Shown: positions 1 to 8,766 of the stretch, one piece after another
How positions within the stretch are numbered: position 1 is the first letter of the stretch
How the letters are laid out: each line of letters starts with the position of its first letter
Assembly: GCA_020633335.1 (NCBI GenBank)
Contig: JACKDU010000010.1
Span: forward strand, 361,690-425,689
DNA length: 64,000 nucleotides
Source: Myxococcales bacterium
Lineage (GTDB): Bacteria > Myxococcota_A > Polyangia > Nannocystales > Nannocystaceae
Reading direction: 5' to 3'
The notes under the pieces: model-generated
Databases searched by the model: none
What the model was told of the DNA's origin: nothing
The model's input: the letters and a program-made list of their open reading frames with translations, nothing else
Program-made: the position numbers and the translations under genes

Positions 1-245
1 TCCCAGGGGATCGCCAGCGCCGCCTGGTAGAGGCCATCGGCGTCGGCGATCTCGACCTCGCCGAGGCGGAGGAGCACCCGCGACGCGAGGCGCGACCAGA
101 GGCAGACGCGGTAGGCGAGCGCGAGATCGCCGGCGAAGCCGACGCCCGCGCGGGTCGGCTGGATCGCCGACGCGCCGAGCTCCGCGAGCTCGGCGGCGAC
201 CAGGTCCTCGAGGCCGGGGGCGGCGGTGGCGAAGAGATCGAGCAC
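1..245 (-). CDS. rlmL: THUMP-domain 23S rRNA methyltransferase (RlmL-like), 5' end only
   Basis: The leftmost 245 bases encode, on the minus strand from a GTG at 245, about 81 residues that match the N-terminus of RlmL/RlmKL-type 23S rRNA guanine methyltransferases. It begins LDLFATAAPGLEDLVAAEL and continues with LAYRVCLWSRLASRVLLRLG, the characteristic start of the ferredoxin-like and THUMP region that binds the rRNA hairpin. The catalytic Rossmann methyltransferase domain lies outside the window. No in-frame ATG is near, so GTG is the likely start. Whether this is the short RlmL form or the fused RlmKL form cannot be decided from the part present. It is divergent from the neighbour at 397. 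Confidence 0.75.
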   Translation of the reverse strand, partial: MLDLFATAAPGLEDLVAAELAELGASAIQPTRAGVGFAGDLALAYRVCLWSRLASRVLLRLGEVEIADADGLYQAALAIPW

Positions 246-396
246 CGGCGCGTTGTAGCCCGGATCGCCCGCGAAGCCACCGGCGATCGCCAGCCGCCGC
301 TCTGCGGTCGCCCGCGCCCTCGCCGCCCTGCCCTCCCTGGCCGAGGAGCCGGGATTGGAGACCGGCGGGCGGCGGAGCGCGTATCCTCGTCGGACG

Positions 397-1419
397 ATGG
401 CGGGGATCAGCGGCGGCCGCGGGCGGCGATCGACGGGGAGCCTCGCCGTCGCGCTCGCGCTGGCGCTCGGCCTCGGCACCGGCACCGGCGGCTGCGCCGG
501 ACGTGGGCCCTCCGACCCGCCGACCGAGATCGCGTCGACGCCGGCGCCGGACGAGGACGCAGACACGCGACCGGCCCCTTCGGAGGCGGAGGAACCCGCG
601 GCCACGCCGACGAGCGAGCCGACTGAGCCCGAGCCTGTCGGCGCTCGCCCGCCGCCCCCGCCGATCGCCGACAAGAAGCACTACACGGCGCTGGTCCTCG
701 GCGAGTGGTGGTTCGCCACCGACGTCGATCGCTGGTTCACCAAGCGCGGCGCCCAGCTCGCGACCGGCCGCTGCCCGATCTACGTCGCTCAGGCCGAGGT
801 CAACGTCGACGGCGGCTACTTCCACGGCGTCCACCTCCCCGCGATCTACGAGGACGAGCGTCGCCGCCGCCCCGTGCAATTCGTCGACCTCGACGGCTCG
901 CCGGCGGACGCCACCGCCTGGCTCGATCGGACCCGGGCCTACCTCGACGCCGAGGCGCCTGACGTCGTCTTCGTGATGATGGCCGGCCAGGCGCCGATCG
1001 TCGGCGCCGACGATGAGCCCCTCGAGATCGGCGCCGAGCCCTGGCGCGCGGAGTACCGGCGACGCCTGCTCGAGCTCCTCGAGCTCCTCGATCCCGCGCG
1101 CCGCCGGGTCGTCTGGATCGCCCTCCCCGACCCCGAAAGCGCCGGCGATCCTCCCCCCCGCTGGTCGGCGATCCGCGAGGTCCAGGCCGAGGTCGCGGCC
1201 GCCTGGGCGCCGACCGTCGAGTACGTCGAGAGCACCCCCTTCCTGGTCGACGCCGAGGGCGAGCTCCCGCGCCTCTCACGAGTCAACAACCAGCGGCGGC
1301 TGATCTTCGACGACGGCGCCTTCACCAGCACCGGCGCGATCTACATCATCCAGCGCCTGATGAGCCCGCTCCTGCTGCGGGCGCTGGGGCGCGAGGTGCC
1401 GACCGGGAGCGGCTGCTGA
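397..1419 (+). CDS. Lipoprotein with degenerate SGNH-hydrolase-like (DUF459-like) domain
   Basis: 340 residues from the ATG at 397; an ATG at 355 is in frame but would put 14 extra residues before the signal. The signal peptide has a hydrophobic AVALALALGLG core ending in a lipobox-like GTGGC. A Pro/Glu/Thr-rich linker of about 70 residues follows. The folded part (from about residue 105) has the order of an SGNH/DUF459 domain: a first strand ALVLGEWWF, a DVVFVMMAG strand, the RRRVVWIALP strand and a late FDDGAFTSTG block. The usual GDS serine and the DGxH histidine are not seen at these places (GEW and DGAF), so hydrolase activity is doubtful. Family placement is by pattern only. The operon partner, if any, is not obvious: the next gene converges on it. 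Confidence 0.6.
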   Translation: MAGISGGRGRRSTGSLAVALALALGLGTGTGGCAGRGPSDPPTEIASTPAPDEDADTRPAPSEAEEPAATPTSEPTEPEPVGARPPPPPIADKKHYTALVLGEWWFATDVDRWFTKRGAQLATGRCPIYVAQAEVNVDGGYFHGVHLPAIYEDERRRRPVQFVDLDGSPADATAWLDRTRAYLDAEAPDVVFVMMAGQAPIVGADDEPLEIGAEPWRAEYRRRLLELLELLDPARRRVVWIALPDPESAGDPPPRWSAIREVQAEVAAAWAPTVEYVESTPFLVDAEGELPRLSRVNNQRRLIFDDGAFTSTGAIYIIQRLMSPLLLRALGREVPTGSGC

Positions 1420-1426
1420 GGGCGCG

Positions 1427-2419
1427 TCAGCGGGACGCGAGCCCGCCCGGATCGCTCGCCTCGGCCCCGCCGGCGATCCAGGCCGCGGTCTCGGCGAGCC
1501 CGTGATCGAGATCGATCTCCGGCCGCACCCCGAGGTGGACGATCATCCGCTCGATCGACGCCCGCGAGCGCCGGACCTCGCCGATCCGGGGCGGCCGCAT
1601 CACGACCTCGCTGACGCTCCCGCAGGCCGCGATCACCCGCTCCGCGAGCTCGCTCACCGCGATCTCCTGGCCGCCGCCGACGTTGATCGGCGTGCCATCT
1701 CGCGGCCCGCGCTCGCAGGCGGCCAGCAGCGCCTGGGCGACGTCGTGGACGTGGATGAAGTCGCGGGTCTGGCGGCCGTCGCCGAAGATCTCGAGCGCCT
1801 CGCCGGCGAGCGCCCGCTCGACGAAGCGAGCGATCACCCCGGCGTAGGGGCTGCGGGGGTCCTGGCGGGGCCCGTAGACGTTGAAGAGGCGGAGGGTCAC
1901 CGCCGAGAGCGCGTGCACGCGGGCGGCGACCCGGAGGTGCATCTCGGCCGCGAGCTTGTGGATCCCGTAGGGCGAGGGCGGCCAGCCGGCGTCCTCCTCG
2001 ACCACCGGCAGGGCCATGCTCACCCCGTAGACCGCGGCCGTCGACGCGAAGACCAGGCGGGCGCCGAGCGAGCGCGCGAGCTCGACGATCCGCAGGGAGC
2101 CGACGAGGTTGACCTCGGCGTCGCCGATCGGATCGTCGATCGAGCGCTGGACCGCGACCTGGGCGGCGAGGTGGACGACCGCGTCGACCCCCTCGAAGCC
2201 CGCGAGGAGCGGCCCCAGGCGGTCGCCGAGCGCGTCGTCAGCGACGTCGGCGTCGACGATCGAGAGCCGCGGATCGCCGCGGTGGGCGGCGAGGTTGGCG
2301 AAGCCGCGGTCGCCGCGATCGACGACGATCACCGGCCGCCCGGCCGCCAGGAGCGCGTCGACCAGGTGGGATCCGATGAAGCCCGCACCGCCGGTGACCA
2401 GCGTTGCGAGCCCGCTCAT
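1427..2419 (-). CDS. NAD-dependent epimerase/dehydratase (UDP-glucose 4-epimerase family)
   Basis: 330-residue extended short-chain dehydrogenase. The N-terminal TGGAGFIGSHLVDALL is the Rossmann NAD-binding loop (GxxGxxG). The catalytic tyrosine-lysine pair is seen in SPYGIHKLAAE, preceded by a FASTAAVYG strand. LRLFNVYGPRQDP and DFIHVHDVAQALL are typical of nucleotide-sugar epimerases and dehydratases. The reaction is likely interconversion or dehydration of a UDP- or dTDP-sugar for surface polysaccharide, but the exact substrate cannot be read from the sequence. It is the last gene of a leftward cluster: its ATG overlaps the stop codon of the PP2C gene by 4 bases, so the two are probably translationally coupled. 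Confidence 0.88.
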   Translation of the reverse strand: MSGLATLVTGGAGFIGSHLVDALLAAGRPVIVVDRGDRGFANLAAHRGDPRLSIVDADVADDALGDRLGPLLAGFEGVDAVVHLAAQVAVQRSIDDPIGDAEVNLVGSLRIVELARSLGARLVFASTAAVYGVSMALPVVEEDAGWPPSPYGIHKLAAEMHLRVAARVHALSAVTLRLFNVYGPRQDPRSPYAGVIARFVERALAGEALEIFGDGRQTRDFIHVHDVAQALLAACERGPRDGTPINVGGGQEIAVSELAERVIAACGSVSEVVMRPPRIGEVRRSRASIERMIVHLGVRPEIDLDHGLAETAAWIAGGAEASDPGGLASR

Positions 2420-3273
2420 CCGACCGTCACCTGCCGGCGATGGAAGGCGACCGGCTCGCGCCCCAGCGGGATCTCGAGGCCGTCGCCGGTGAAGCGGGCG
2501 AGGACGACGGTGATGTTGTCGGGCCCGCCGGCCGCGCAGGCGGCCTCGGTGAGCGCCCGGCAGCAGCGCATCGGATCCTCGTGGCGGAGGAGGAGATCGA
2601 GGATCTCCTCGTCGGGGAGCGGCGTCGTCAGGCCGTCGCTGCAGAGGAGGAGGATGTCGCCGGCCCGCAGGGTCGCGGTCACCAGCTCGGGGCCGACCTT
2701 GGGCATCACCCCGAGCGCCTGGAGGAGGACGTTGCGGTTCTCGAGCTTGCGGGCCTCGGCGGCGGTGATCCGGCCGGCGGCGACCATCTGACCGACCACC
2801 GAGTGATCGCTGGTGAGCTGCTCGAGCGAGCGACCGCGGCGGAGGTAGGCCCGCGAGTCGCCGACGTGGGCGATCGCCAGCTCTGGCCCAAAGACCAGGG
2901 CGGCGGTGACCGTGGTCCCCATCCCGCGGAGGCTCGCGTCGCGCTCGCCGGCCCGGAGGATCGCCCGGTTGGCCTCGCGGACGCCGTCGAGGAGCGCGAC
3001 CTGGGCGGCGTCCATCGACGCGAAGGGCGAGTGCGGCCGGATCTCGGCGGCGAGGGTGTCGGCGGCGATCGTCGACGCGACGTCGCCGCCCGCGGCCCCG
3101 CCCATCCCGTCGCAGACCGCCAGGAGCGTCCCCTTGGGGCCGAGCTGGTGGATCCGCGAGCGCGGCTGGAGCGAGCGATCGCCGTTCTTGAGGTTGAGCA
3201 CGAGGAAGCGATCCTCGTTGCGGCCGCGGACGCAGCCGACCTCGGTTCGCGCGAAGATCTCGATCTGCGCCAC
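2416..3273 (-). CDS. PP2C-family serine/threonine protein phosphatase
   Basis: 285 residues, GTG start immediately after the stop of the FHA gene (no spacer). All metal-binding motifs of bacterial PP2C/Stp phosphatases are present: the N-terminal RGRNEDRF, VCDGMGG, GDSRAYL, CSDGL and the C-terminal GGPDNITVV. It should therefore be an active Mn/Mg-dependent phosphatase removing phosphate from Ser/Thr residues in the cytoplasm. No membrane segment is seen. It lies between an FHA-domain protein (phosphothreonine reader) and an epimerase. No kinase is encoded beside it; the only kinase-like gene in the window, at 26-28.7 kb, looks inactive. Confidence 0.93.
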   Translation of the reverse strand: MAQIEIFARTEVGCVRGRNEDRFLVLNLKNGDRSLQPRSRIHQLGPKGTLLAVCDGMGGAAGGDVASTIAADTLAAEIRPHSPFASMDAAQVALLDGVREANRAILRAGERDASLRGMGTTVTAALVFGPELAIAHVGDSRAYLRRGRSLEQLTSDHSVVGQMVAAGRITAAEARKLENRNVLLQALGVMPKVGPELVTATLRAGDILLLCSDGLTTPLPDEEILDLLLRHEDPMRCCRALTEAACAAGGPDNITVVLARFTGDGLEIPLGREPVAFHRRQVTVG

Positions 3274-4323
3274 CTAGTCGGCCCTCACGCGGAAGATCTG
3301 ATCGCCGACCCGGAAGCTCGCGCCGATCGCCAGCGGCGCCTCCCCGCGGACCCGGAGGTAGGTGCCGTTGGCCGAGCGGAGATCGCTGAGGGTGACGGTC
3401 ATCGTCGTCCCCTGGACGGTGACCGCGAGCTGGGCGTGCTGACGGCTGATGAAGGCGTCATCGCCGAAGACAATATCGCCTTGCTCGCGGCCGAAGACGA
3501 CGATCGCCGCCCGCAGGAGGTAGCGCTCGGCCTCGACCCCGCCGTAGCCGATCCGGGTCAGGCGCGCCCAGGCGGGATCGAGCGGCGTGCCGAAGATCCG
3601 CACCTCCTCGTCGCCGACCTCGGGCGGGGTCTCCGGGGCGTTGTCGAGGCGGAGGAGCTGGTGGCCGATCAGGAAGGAGTCGCCGGGAAAGACCGGCTCG
3701 GAGTCCTGGATTCGAATGAAGGCCCCGTTGACGCTGCCGAGATCGACCAGCCAGAGGCCGTCGCCGCGGACCTCGATCCGGGCGTGGAGCGGCGAGAGGA
3801 ACTCGTCGTGCTCAAAGAAGAGATCGCCGCCGTGGCGCCCGAGGGTCAGGGTCGAGTCGGGGAAGAAGAAGCTCTGGCCGTCGCTGCCGTCGCGGTTGAC
3901 CAGGACCAGGCGGAGCGGCGAGGCGCCGAAGCCCGCGAAGGGGTGGCTCTCGGCGACGGCGGCCGGCGGCGCCGCCGGCGGCGGGGCGTGGGCCGGGGCG
4001 TCGGTGATGTCCCAGGGGGTCGGCGTCCGGGCCGGCGGCGCCGGGGCGTCGATCTCCGGCTCGGAGGGCGCCCGCTGGGAGCGCAGGCGGCGGATCTCGG
4101 TGGTCACCACCTTGAGGCGCTGGGTCTCCGGGCGAGCGAGGCGCTGGCCCACCCCGAGCCCGCAGACCTGGCAGAACGCGAAGTCCTCGCCGAGCGGCGA
4201 GCCGCAGCGCGAGCACTTGTCACCCGACCCCGGCCGGCTGAAGGCGAAGCCGCAGAGGGCGCAGGACTCGGAGCCGGGCTCGCTCGGGGTTCCGCAGGCT
4301 GGGCAGGGGATCGACTCCGACAT
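3274..4323 (-). CDS. Double zinc-ribbon protein with two FHA domains
   Basis: 349 residues from the ATG at 4323 (a GTG at 4332 would add three). The N-terminus carries two CxxC...CxxC zinc ribbons: CPACG with CALCG, then CSRCG with CQVCG. A Pro/Ala-rich linker follows. The C-terminal two thirds hold two FHA domains: the first around TLGRHGGDLFF with SPLHARIEV and GSVNGAFI, the second around VFGREQGDIVF with ISRQHAQL and SANGTYLRV. FHA domains bind phosphothreonine peptides, so this is a signalling adaptor, presumably cytoplasmic. It is the first gene of the FHA-PP2C-epimerase cluster, which suggests that the phosphatase and the reader act on the same phosphoproteins. The second FHA keeps the canonical R, S, H and N residues better than the first. 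Confidence 0.85.
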   Translation of the reverse strand: MSESIPCPACGTPSEPGSESCALCGFAFSRPGSGDKCSRCGSPLGEDFAFCQVCGLGVGQRLARPETQRLKVVTTEIRRLRSQRAPSEPEIDAPAPPARTPTPWDITDAPAHAPPPAAPPAAVAESHPFAGFGASPLRLVLVNRDGSDGQSFFFPDSTLTLGRHGGDLFFEHDEFLSPLHARIEVRGDGLWLVDLGSVNGAFIRIQDSEPVFPGDSFLIGHQLLRLDNAPETPPEVGDEEVRIFGTPLDPAWARLTRIGYGGVEAERYLLRAAIVVFGREQGDIVFGDDAFISRQHAQLAVTVQGTTMTVTLSDLRSANGTYLRVRGEAPLAIGASFRVGDQIFRVRAD

Positions 4324-4438
4324 CGGCGGCACGGTGATCTTGCGTTCGGACCCGGGAGGCTTGCCAGCACCGGCGGCGTGGGATAGACCCGCGCTCGCAA
4401 CGGAACGTCAGGGTATCGGCCCCCTTCGCGAGCGTCAA

Positions 4439-5677
4439 TTGAGCGCCCCTCCCGCAAAGACCCCGCCCCCGCCCTGGCGCCTCGGGCTCGTCGTCCTCGC
4501 CCTGGCCGGCCTCGGCATGCCGGCCTGCGCCCCCCTGGTCCGCCCGGCGCCCTTCGTCGGCGCCCGCGACCAGATCACCGACGCGACCCTGGTCGGGCCC
4601 TTCGACGGCCAGGTCCTCGACGCCGCCTCGGGCGAGCCGGTCGACAAGGCGACCGTGGTGGCGATCTGGTCCTACGATCGCGGCGACGGCTTCATCGCCC
4701 CCTACGGCTCCGAGACCTACGAGACCGAGACCGACCCCGCCGGGCGATATCGCGTCCCCCCGAGCAAGCTGGCGATCCGCGGGAGCACCGTCCGCCTGGT
4801 CGCCTTCTCGCTGGTGATCTACAAGCGCGGCTACGTCGGCTACCGCTCCGAGAGCACGTTTGAGGGCGAGCCGCGGACCGACTTCACCGTCCGCCACAAC
4901 AAGATCGCCCTCCGCAAGTGGCGCGAGAGCGACTCCCACGCCGACCACCTCGCCTACCTCGCGGCCCCCCGCGAGATCCAGAAGATGGCCGCCTGGGAGA
5001 ACGACCTCGCCAACCTCGCGCTCTACCGCGAGCTCGGCGGCGACGCGCCCGAGGTGAGCGCGCCGGTGAAGGCGGCCCCGCGCGCCCCGGCGCGGGCCAA
5101 GGACGTCTGGCTCGACGCGAGCAAGCTCATCACCCCCGACGAGATCCGCCAGCGGACCCGCACCCAGGACCGCTTCAAGGTCGAGGAGCTCAGCGATCTC
5201 GAGCGGACCAGCTTCTACCACGGCCTCCACTTCCGGGCGGTCGATCGCGGCGAGGACTACGACATCGCCATCCGCGTCTGGCACTCGCCGCCCGGCGGGA
5301 TGAAGCCGGTGGTCGAGACGATCGAGACGACGATGGCCGGGGCGACCCGCAACACCGAGGTCACCGACAAGACCTGGGTCGTCGAGGCCGAGGGGGTCTT
5401 CGCGGTCGCCTTCGTCGACGACGCCGAGCAGGTCGGCGTCCTGATGATCTGCGGCGACATGCAGTGCCACGACCTCTCGACCGCGCTGATCCTGGCGCGC
5501 GAGCTCCACCGCAACCTCGAGCGCCTGGCCGACGCGCCGATCGGCTCGGCGATCGACGTCCGCGACGAGGAGCGGCCGAGCGCCCTCAAGATCGGCGGCG
5601 ACGACGACGCGGACGAAGACGACGACGAGCCCGAGCCCGAGCCCGAGGCCAAGACCCGGAAGGGAGGCGCGCGATGA
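4439..5677 (+). CDS. Exported (lipo)protein with carboxypeptidase-regulatory-like fold
   Basis: 412 residues if the TTG at 4439 is used; no ATG or GTG lies in frame between the upstream gene and the signal sequence. The N-terminus has a hydrophobic stretch (LGLVVLALAGLG) ending in MPAC, a weak lipobox. Residues about 55-130 (GQVLDAASGEPVDKATVV, then TETDPAGRYRVP) look like a carboxypeptidase-regulatory/CarboxypepD_reg beta-sandwich. The rest is not recognised. The C-terminus is a highly acidic Asp/Glu run followed by a basic end. Its stop overlaps the start of the phospholipase-like gene by 4 bases (ATGA), so the two products are probably made together and may work together outside the cytoplasm. 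Confidence 0.72.
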   Translation: MSAPPAKTPPPPWRLGLVVLALAGLGMPACAPLVRPAPFVGARDQITDATLVGPFDGQVLDAASGEPVDKATVVAIWSYDRGDGFIAPYGSETYETETDPAGRYRVPPSKLAIRGSTVRLVAFSLVIYKRGYVGYRSESTFEGEPRTDFTVRHNKIALRKWRESDSHADHLAYLAAPREIQKMAAWENDLANLALYRELGGDAPEVSAPVKAAPRAPARAKDVWLDASKLITPDEIRQRTRTQDRFKVEELSDLERTSFYHGLHFRAVDRGEDYDIAIRVWHSPPGGMKPVVETIETTMAGATRNTEVTDKTWVVEAEGVFAVAFVDDAEQVGVLMICGDMQCHDLSTALILARELHRNLERLADAPIGSAIDVRDEERPSALKIGGDDDADEDDDEPEPEPEAKTRKGGAR

Positions 5678-7440
5678 GACGCCTGGTGTCCCGCATCCTC
5701 GCCCTCCCCCTCCTCGTCGGCCTCGCCCTCGCGCCGCGGCCGGCGGCCGCCTGGGATCCCTCGACCACCCACGCCGGCCTCGTCGATCAGGCGCTCCGCC
5801 GGAGCGCGGTCCACCTCCGGTGGATGGCCGGCTCCGAGCTCACGCGCGGCCTCTTCACCCCCCTCCGGGTCGATCCCAAGCGGCTCCAGCCCGGCGAGCT
5901 CCGGCTGGTCCTGCAGGCGATGGAGCGGGTCAGCGAGGCGACCGGCAGCCGCGCCCTCGGCGGCCCCGGGGCCTGCCCGGGCGAGGACGCGCCCTCGGTG
6001 AGCCGGCGCTACTGCGTCGACGGCGAGCGCTGGCAGATGAGCGCCCTCGGCTGGATCCAGCTCGGGGTGATCGCCGAGCTCGTCCCCTCCGCCCGCGAGG
6101 TCCACCACTTCGTCGACCGCGACGATCCCTCGGCGCTCTCCTGGAGCGACCCCGAGCTCCCGCGCTGGCTCCTCCGCCTCCGCCTCTCGCGGCACAACGG
6201 GGCGCCGCTCGCCGGCTCGGTCAACCGCACCAACTTCTCCGGCCACGGCCCCTCGGCGATCGCCTGGATCGCCGACAAGGGCGATCTGCTGGCGCCGCCG
6301 CGCCTCTACGAGCACCTCGAGCGGGCCTACCTCGAGCCCGAGGAGACCGCCCGCGCCCACCACCTGGCGATGGCCCTGATCTGCGTCGGCGCGCTCCTCC
6401 ACGTCGCCCAGGATCTCGCGGTCCCGGCCCACGCGCGCGGCGACGTCTCGGCCTTCTTCGCGCCGCTCTCGGGCGAGCCCGGCGACCGCGGCCTGCCGCT
6501 CCAGGAGCTCGCGCGGACCCTCTACGGCCGCCGCGATCTCCCGCTGCCGACCGACCCGGCGGCGATCGGCGCGGCCCGGGGGATCCCGATGGCCCGCTCG
6601 ATCCTCGGCCACCTCCTCGGCGAGGGCGGCGACGAGGGCCTGATCGCCTTCGCCGGCCGCCGCTTCTTCTCGGAGTCGTCGACGCCGACGCCCCGCTACC
6701 TCGAGGCCGACCTCGATCCCGAGGCCGCCGCCGCCCGCCTCCTCGAGGGCGCGCCCCTCGACCCGGTGGAGGCCGCGGGCGCCCGCCTGAGCCCCTGGCC
6801 GGCCGCCCGCGGCTACCTCCTGAGCGGCCAGGGACGGCCGCTGGCGGCGTTTGACACCGACGACGAGGGGCGGATCCGCGCCTTCGTCGACACCACGGTC
6901 TACCAGGACCAGATGAAGGAGCTCCTGCCCCGGGCCGCCGACGTCAGCCGCTCGCTCCTCGACTTCGTCTTCCCGGGCTGGCCGACCCTCAGCCTCGACG
7001 CCGATCGCCGCGCCCTCAGCCTCGAGGTCGACGCCGACGTGGTCGAGCCGGTGCTCCTGGTCCTCCACCAGGACGGCGAGGGCAAGCGGAGCGTCCGCCG
7101 CAAGGTCTCGCTCACCCCCGGCAAGCGCAACCGGATCGCCGACCTGCCGGCGAGCGCCGAGAGCGAGCGGATCGTCCTTGTCCTCCGCGGGCGCTACGCG
7201 GGCGGCGAGCCCCTCCTCTGGGAGGCGACCCTGCCGGCGAAGGAGACCACCCTCGAGGCGGTGCCGGGGCCCTACGTGCCGCCGCCGCTGACGAGCGCCG
7301 AGGGCGAGGAGGAGGACGAGGAGATGCTCCGTCGCTCGGCCGAGTCCTCGGCCGCGATCGCCACCGATCCGGAGGACGAGAGCGAGGCCGAGGCGGCCGA
7401 TCCCGACGAGCCCGCGGCGGCCGAGGATCCGCCCGGCTAG
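5674..7440 (+). CDS. Secreted zinc-dependent phospholipase C / S1-P1 nuclease-fold protein
   Basis: 588 residues with a clear Sec signal peptide (MRRLVSRILALPLLVGLALA, cleavage near AAAWD). The mature protein starts W-D-P-S-T-T-H, as in zinc phospholipases C whose N-terminal Trp binds zinc. VHHFVDRDD and LLHVAQDLAVPAHARGD match the family zinc site (H...D, then HxxxDxxxPxH). Together they support an alpha-helical trinuclear zinc fold. Residues after about 440 form a separate C-terminal region ending in an acidic Glu/Asp/Ala tail. The substrate could be phospholipid or nucleic acid, since both enzyme classes share the fold. It is coupled to the upstream lipoprotein. At 588 residues it is larger than typical enzymes of this class. 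Confidence 0.75.
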   Translation: MRRLVSRILALPLLVGLALAPRPAAAWDPSTTHAGLVDQALRRSAVHLRWMAGSELTRGLFTPLRVDPKRLQPGELRLVLQAMERVSEATGSRALGGPGACPGEDAPSVSRRYCVDGERWQMSALGWIQLGVIAELVPSAREVHHFVDRDDPSALSWSDPELPRWLLRLRLSRHNGAPLAGSVNRTNFSGHGPSAIAWIADKGDLLAPPRLYEHLERAYLEPEETARAHHLAMALICVGALLHVAQDLAVPAHARGDVSAFFAPLSGEPGDRGLPLQELARTLYGRRDLPLPTDPAAIGAARGIPMARSILGHLLGEGGDEGLIAFAGRRFFSESSTPTPRYLEADLDPEAAAARLLEGAPLDPVEAAGARLSPWPAARGYLLSGQGRPLAAFDTDDEGRIRAFVDTTVYQDQMKELLPRAADVSRSLLDFVFPGWPTLSLDADRRALSLEVDADVVEPVLLVLHQDGEGKRSVRRKVSLTPGKRNRIADLPASAESERIVLVLRGRYAGGEPLLWEATLPAKETTLEAVPGPYVPPPLTSAEGEEEDEEMLRRSAESSAAIATDPEDESEAEAADPDEPAAAEDPPG

Positions 7441-7569
7441 GGCGAACGCGGCTCAGGTCGATCGCCGCGAGTCGCGTCCATCGAGCGCTCGCCACCGCCT
7501 GCGCGAGCACGTCGTGTGCGGCGCGAGCCCGCTCGCCGGCGCGTGCGTGCTTCGTGCGTCGAGCGCCCG

Positions 7570-8766
7570 CTAGCGCTTGGGCGGACGACCGCGACGCGGA
7601 CGCGACCCGCCCGCGCTCTGCTGCGAACCCGACCCCCGCGACCGCGACGGGGCCGCGGGCTGTGAAGACCGGGGCGCGGGCGCCGAGCGAGGGGTCGGCT
7701 TCGCCTCGGGCTCGCTCGCCTCCGCCTTCGCCTCCGCGGCCGCGAGCGCGGCCTCGACCTCCCCGCGCAGGCTGAGGAGCCCGAGGTGCCCCGGCATCAC
7801 CGCGAGCCCGAGGCGGAGCTGCTCGCCCGCGCGGCTCGCCTCGCCGTCCTCAAGGGCCGCCCGGACGCCCGCCTCCTGGGCGGCCGCGAAGCTCGGCATC
7901 GCCTCGAGGACCGCCGTCGCCGCCCGCTTGCGCGCGTCGCCCTCGGAGGCGAGCGCCTCCCAGGCGCGGAAGTAGGCCCGCAGATCGGGATCGGCCGCGA
8001 GCTCGGCCGCCCGCGCGAAGGCCCGCGGCGCCCCCTTCGCGTCGCCGAGGAGGAGCGCCACCCGACCGCGCTCGTGGTGGGCCCAGGCGAAGTCGGGCGC
8101 CCGCCGCAGGAGCACCTTGAGCTCCGCGAGGGCGGCCCGCGCCTCGCCGGCCCGCCGCAGCGACTGGGCGAGGCGGAAGCGGGCGAGCGGGGCGTCGGGA
8201 TCGAGATCGAGGTGGCGCCGGAGGAGGCGGCGCTCGATCGCCGGCGCGAGCTCGCCGTCGTCGCCGAAGAGATCGTCGTGGTACTCGCCCTCCTCGTCGT
8301 AGAGGATCGCGATCTCGCCGAGGAGCGCGAGGACCATCCGCAGCGCCGACGAGGCGAAGGGCAGGCGCTCGCCGTCCTCCTCGACGAGGGCGACGTCAGC
8401 GCCCTCGGCGTAGGGATCGGCGACCAGCACCAGGAGGTCGCGGCCGCGCTCGCCGATCACCCGATCGCCGGCGGCGATCTGGCCGCTCTCGCGGGCCGCG
8501 GCGCTCGCCCGGGCGACCTCGTCGAGGCTGAAGATCAGCGCCTCGGCGTTGGCGAGATCGAGGCCGTCCCAGTGCTCCCAGAGGATCCCCGTCGCCTCCG
8601 GCAGGCCGGCGGCCGCGATCGCCTCCGGGGTCGCCGGCGGACCGACCCGATGCAGGCCCTCGGGCGCGTCGCGGAGGCGGTCCTCGATCCGATCGACGAT
8701 CGCCTCGAGGCTCCGCCGGCCGGCGGCGCCGAGGGGGAGAGCGGCTTCATCCTCGTGCTGATCCAT
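7570..8766 (-). CDS. SMI1/KNR4 (SUKH)-like protein with TPR region and C-terminal AT-hook
   Basis: 398 residues with three visible parts. Residues about 15-175 resemble a SUKH (SMI1/KNR4) domain: a first helix, PATPEAIAAAGLPEATGILW, then WDGLDLANAEALIFSLDEV and a DLLVLVADP strand. Residues about 185-345 are helical TPR-like repeats (LARFRLAQSLRRAGEARAAL; AWAHHERGRVALLLGDAKGA). The tail is a low-complexity Ser/Ala/Pro stretch ending in RPRRGRPPKR, a good AT-hook (core GRP flanked by basic residues). SUKH domains are known as immunity proteins of contact toxins, but this protein stands alone with no toxin beside it. A DNA- or chromatin-associated role is an inference from the hook. Confidence 0.65.
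   Translation of the reverse strand: MDQHEDEAALPLGAAGRRSLEAIVDRIEDRLRDAPEGLHRVGPPATPEAIAAAGLPEATGILWEHWDGLDLANAEALIFSLDEVARASAAARESGQIAAGDRVIGERGRDLLVLVADPYAEGADVALVEEDGERLPFASSALRMVLALLGEIAILYDEEGEYHDDLFGDDGELAPAIERRLLRRHLDLDPDAPLARFRLAQSLRRAGEARAALAELKVLLRRAPDFAWAHHERGRVALLLGDAKGAPRAFARAAELAADPDLRAYFRAWEALASEGDARKRAATAVLEAMPSFAAAQEAGVRAALEDGEASRAGEQLRLGLAVMPGHLGLLSLRGEVEAALAAAEAKAEASEPEAKPTPRSAPAPRSSQPAAPSRSRGSGSQQSAGGSRPRRGRPPKR

Noticed and set aside
2404..4386. Long plus-strand open frame opposite the PP2C and FHA genes
   Set aside because: High GC keeps antisense frames open; its translation is Arg/Ala/Glu/Asp low complexity with no motif, whereas the minus strand has intact domains.
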